A DNA stretch of 64,000 bases from Rhizophagus clarus (lineage: Eukaryota; Glomeromycota; Glomeromycetes; Glomerales; Glomeraceae): NCBI GenBank assembly GCA_015698045.1, contig BLAL01000172.1, positions 372,001-436,000 of the forward strand. The letters run 5' to 3'. A program made the position numbers and the translations under genes. The notes under the pieces are model-generated. The model was not told the origin of the DNA, ran no database searches, and saw nothing but the letters and a program-made list of their open reading frames with translations. Positions 61,368-64,000 of this stretch are shown piece by piece (the stretch's first letter is position 1; each line of letters begins with the position of its first letter).

Positions 61368-62639
61368 ATGTCCTTTGCTCTTTTTTACCGTAGACATTTT
61401 TTACATTCTCGTTTTTTGATCCCAACTAATTTTATTACACCTTCTTATTCATCATACGTTCCTATAATGAATACACAAGTAAAAACCATTGATCCATCAA
61501 CGATACATTTTTCTTCTGAAGAGATCGAAGATCCTAAATTTAGTATTTCAGATCCGAATACTATTTCAATTCTTAAAGAGGCTGTAGAGTTACTAAAAGA
61601 AGATAATGTAATTGCTATACCAACAGAAACGGTTTATGGTTTAGCTTCAAATGCTTTGTCACTAAACTCGATAAAAAAAATTTATGCGGTAAAAGATAGA
61701 CCTACAGATAATCCATTAATTGTACATGTTTCTTCGTTAAAAATGTTAAGAACTTTATTACCAAAAAATGATGATAATGTTGGTGAAATACCAGAAATTT
61801 ATGAACAAATCATTAAAAAATTTTGGCCCGGTCCCTTAACCATTTTATTACCAAAATCCTTACTAATACCTTCAGAAGTAACTTGCAGTTTACCAACAGT
61901 TGCAGTTAGATTTCCTTCACATCCAATCACGAGAGCTTTAATATCATTATGTGAGTTTCCATTAGCAGCTCCTTCGGCGAACACTTCAGGAAAACCATCA
62001 CCTACTTTAGCATCTCATGTATTCACTGATCTAAATGGTAAGATACCATTAATTATTGACGGGGGACAATGTAATTTTGGAGTTGAATCTACTGTTTTTG
62101 ATGCAATAGGTTCTCACGGACCAGTCATATTACGACCCGGCGGAATAACTTTTGAAGCATTATATAAGATGCCTGGTATGGAAAATCTTAGAGTGTACAA
62201 AAAAGATTTTTTTGATAAAGAACTTGAAATGAACCCGACAACTCCTGGAATGAAATATCGACATTATTCTCCTGATGCAAAAGTTATTTTGGTAGAAATT
62301 GATGATAAAGATAAATCTCGTGATGTAATGGACAGAGAAATTGAGAAAATAAGAAAAAATGGTAAAATGACAATTGGAATATTGGCCACGGGAACATCGT
62401 ACATAAGTTCAAAGGAAAAAAATGAGAATAACAAATCATTATCACAAGGAATAATAGAATACACTTTAGGTGATTCGATGCATCCCGAACAGATTGCAAA
62501 AGAATTATTTAAAGGGTTGAGACATTTAGATGAATGTAACGTAGATTGTATAATTGTCGAAGGAATTTCCGAGAAGGAAGAAGGCTTAGCCGTTATGAAT
62601 AGATTAAGAAAATCAGCATCGAGAATCATTAATGAATAA
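61368..62639 (+). CDS. SUA5: Sua5/YrdC threonylcarbamoyl-AMP synthase
   Basis: Makes threonylcarbamoyl-AMP from threonine, bicarbonate and ATP, the first step of t6A37 modification of ANN-reading tRNAs. The protein has 423 residues from the ATG at 61368. YrdC-domain motifs: IPTETVYGLASNA (near 84-96), KDRPTDNPLIVHV (109-121), FWPGPLTILLPKS, VAVRFPSHP and PLAAPSANTSGKPSP, then ILRPGGIT. The linker GMKYRHYSP and a C-terminal Sua5 domain follow, so this is the long Sua5 type. A second in-frame ATG at 61467 follows a 33-residue extension (MSFALFYRRHFLHSRF) rich in Arg and aromatic residues with no acidic residue, as in mitochondrial presequences. Use of both starts would give mitochondrial and cytosolic forms. 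The in-frame ATG at 61317 only adds a poly-Phe run and is rejected. Confidence 0.95.
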   Translation: MSFALFYRRHFLHSRFLIPTNFITPSYSSYVPIMNTQVKTIDPSTIHFSSEEIEDPKFSISDPNTISILKEAVELLKEDNVIAIPTETVYGLASNALSLNSIKKIYAVKDRPTDNPLIVHVSSLKMLRTLLPKNDDNVGEIPEIYEQIIKKFWPGPLTILLPKSLLIPSEVTCSLPTVAVRFPSHPITRALISLCEFPLAAPSANTSGKPSPTLASHVFTDLNGKIPLIIDGGQCNFGVESTVFDAIGSHGPVILRPGGITFEALYKMPGMENLRVYKKDFFDKELEMNPTTPGMKYRHYSPDAKVILVEIDDKDKSRDVMDREIEKIRKNGKMTIGILATGTSYISSKEKNENNKSLSQGIIEYTLGDSMHPEQIAKELFKGLRHLDECNVDCIIVEGISEKEEGLAVMNRLRKSASRIINE

Positions 62640-62814
62640 AAAGAGATAATATTTAAAATATTTTAATTATGCATGTGAAAAAAAAAAAAAAAAAAAAAAT
62701 GTTTGTCAATACTAATTTTAATTACAAAAATATCAATAAAGGAAAAGGATTATATTGTTACAAGTAATAATGAATTAATAAATAAACATAGAGTATTATA
62801 AAACAGGGTTTAAG

Positions 62815-63591
62815 TTAATCGATCGTAGCAGTATTTAAATTTATATCACTCATTATTGAACTCAAGTTATCGACTTCTTTATCTACTGGATTCAAATTAT
62901 CATTTACAGATTCTAAATGTTTTCCATATCTCAGATCTAATAAACAAACAGGCGGTGAACGATCGATAAAAAAATCTTGAGCTCGTTTTCTTTGACCAGG
63001 AATTGTGGGAGAATTTGAAATAAGCTTTGATACTTTCAAAGCATAACATAGCGCTCCCAAAAACCATTCTACATCTTCCATAGTGTAAAATGGGTCCTCA
63101 TCAGGTTTTTTTGGTGTGGAGATAACAGATTTTACCTCACTACGAATTGGAGGCTTTTTAACGTCACCTCCAATTTTTGCATCAAACTTAGTTTCAACCT
63201 GGATAACAAGAATTAATCAACAGCGATCGCTAGTTACTCTAAAGAGTTGTGCAATAAAAAGTCTTCTCGTACCAATTGTTGAGGTTCTAAAAATTCACCA
63301 AAACGTTGTGCGCGTCTTGCGCGTCTTGCAGCTTCATCGGGATCTGAAGCAATTGAAGTGTCCATTATAATACTAGAACTATTTGTCACATTTCTATTCC
63401 AGTTTCTACCTCCTAAAGAAAAAAAAAGTGGTAAGCAACCAAGGAAATGTTTTTTTTTTACTTTTAGATTGCATAGAAGAACTAATGATTTCAGAATAAC
63501 CTCTATTATGTCCTTTTTGACCTCCATTATTTTGTTGATTACGCTTGCGAGTCATAATAATTGGCGGCTTAGATAAAATAATTGACATCAA
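62815..63591 (-). CDS. Unknown protein, three exons
   Basis: Predicted protein of 217 residues of unknown function. Exons: 63591-63462, 63412-63273 and 63198-62815, with intron phases 1 and 0, GTAAAA and GTACGA donors, and TTTAG and CCAG acceptors. The N-terminus is basic and Gln/Asn/Gly-rich (MTRKRNQQNNGGQKGHNRG). The middle has an Arg/Ala helix (DEAARRARRAQRFGEF). The C-terminal part includes DPFYTMEDVEWFLGALCYAL and RKRAQDFFIDRSPPVCLLDLRYGK, which look conserved and folded. The Arg/Ala helix recalls RNA-binding mRNP proteins, but no family can be named. It is in tail-to-tail arrangement with the SUA5 gene, 175 bp apart. A later start (MTRKRN, 63558) is also possible. Confidence 0.7.
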
Positions 63592-63745
63592 AAATAATAT
63601 AAATGCTTTTATATGTTGTGGAACATTTTTTTAAAAAAATTATTGAAATGGGAATTAAATCATTATTTTTGTCTCCTCTCCAGTCAAAAATTTTTCCGTG
63701 TTGACTAATTGACATTTGGAATTTTTCGTATTCTTTTCAAAATAA

Positions 63746-64000
63746 ATGGATAAAAAAATATTCATTGAACCTCGAATTGAACCTCCTGCGTTTGATGTCA
63801 CGGTTCAGGGAGAAGAAATCTATCTACCGTATGTATCCCTATAGTTATTAGTATGTCTAAATACTTTAATTCACAATTTCTTCGTTTTTGTTAGTAAACA
63901 GACTCCAACCGAAAGACTCTCAAAACAAGTAAAAAAATTATGGAAAGAGCGAGATTTTCGTACTTTGACCATTGAATCCTTGGAAAATGGAGAAAGTTCA
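63746..64000 (+). CDS. Probable Mediator subunit 17 (MED17), 5' end only
   Basis: Partial gene cut by the window end. Exon 1 is 63746-63828 (phase 2), with a GTATGT donor, and exon 2 begins at 63895 after GTTAG. The joined start reads MDKKIFIEPRIEPPAFD, then GEEIYLPPKQTPTERLSKQV, then KLWKERDF. An acidic/aliphatic start, a YLPP word and a following amphipathic helix correspond to the N-terminus of MED17/Srb4, a core head subunit of the Mediator complex. The assignment rests on about 60 residues. Divergent to the unknown gene at 63591, with 154 bp between the starts. Confidence 0.5.

Noticed and set aside
1..64000. tRNA, rRNA and CRISPR features
   Set aside because: No B-box-like GGTTCGAATC in a foldable context, no rRNA core sequence and no regularly spaced repeats were seen.

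Overview
The window looks like nuclear DNA of an arbuscular mycorrhizal fungus, most likely Rhizophagus (Glomeromycotina). The sequence is extremely AT-rich, with long T and A runs. Introns are short (GTAAGT-type donors, TTTAG-type acceptors). It carries families greatly expanded in these fungi: Sel1-like repeat (SLR) proteins, divergent TKL-like protein kinases and MATA-type HMG-box proteins. The species name is an inference; no marker gene is present. Gene density is low and many gene copies are broken.

Layout: 1-2.4 kb, no gene. 2.4-3.6 kb (-), a four-exon SAM-dependent methyltransferase. 3.6-8.3 kb, repeats, including a candidate foldback element. 8.3-10.7 kb (-), a five-exon kinase whose second intron holds a 650-bp repeat element. 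12.8-14.6 kb (-), an SLR gene. 14.9-15.1 kb, a kinase exon fragment. 18.2-19.2 kb (+), a four-exon Myb/SANT telobox-like gene. 20.5-24.7 kb (+), a gene with three tandem kinase domains. 26.0-26.9 kb (-), a dead Tc1/mariner transposase. 28.3-31.8 kb (-), a broken SLR locus and the second copy of the 650-bp element. 32.8-33.2 kb (-), an SLR remnant. 35.0-37.0 kb (-), an SLR gene. 37-43.9 kb, no gene, ending in a polypurine block. 43.9-46.3 kb (+), a damaged SLR-kinase fusion gene. 52.6-53.7 kb (+), an HMG-box gene followed by a foldback repeat. 54.7-57.0 kb (+), an SLR gene. 57.6-58.0 kb (+), a kinase remnant. 59.6-64 kb, a denser, housekeeping-like cluster: a small unknown gene, a second telobox-type Myb gene, a Sua5/YrdC gene, an unknown three-exon gene and the 5' end of a probable MED17 gene.

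The strongest result is the triple-kinase gene. Its introns split each kinase at the same place, and reading frame and phase are kept throughout, giving a predicted protein of 1186 residues. The first two domains have Asn in place of the catalytic Asp (HRN); only the third keeps it (HKD). It therefore looks like a pseudokinase-pseudokinase-kinase relay made by fusion of tandem genes. Both intact kinase genes end in a series of micro-exons, all bounded by phase-1 introns, that encode basic clusters and a repeated TKE-like acidic motif. The SLR, kinase and SLR-kinase proteins are probably signalling or scaffold components; what they act on cannot be read from the sequence.
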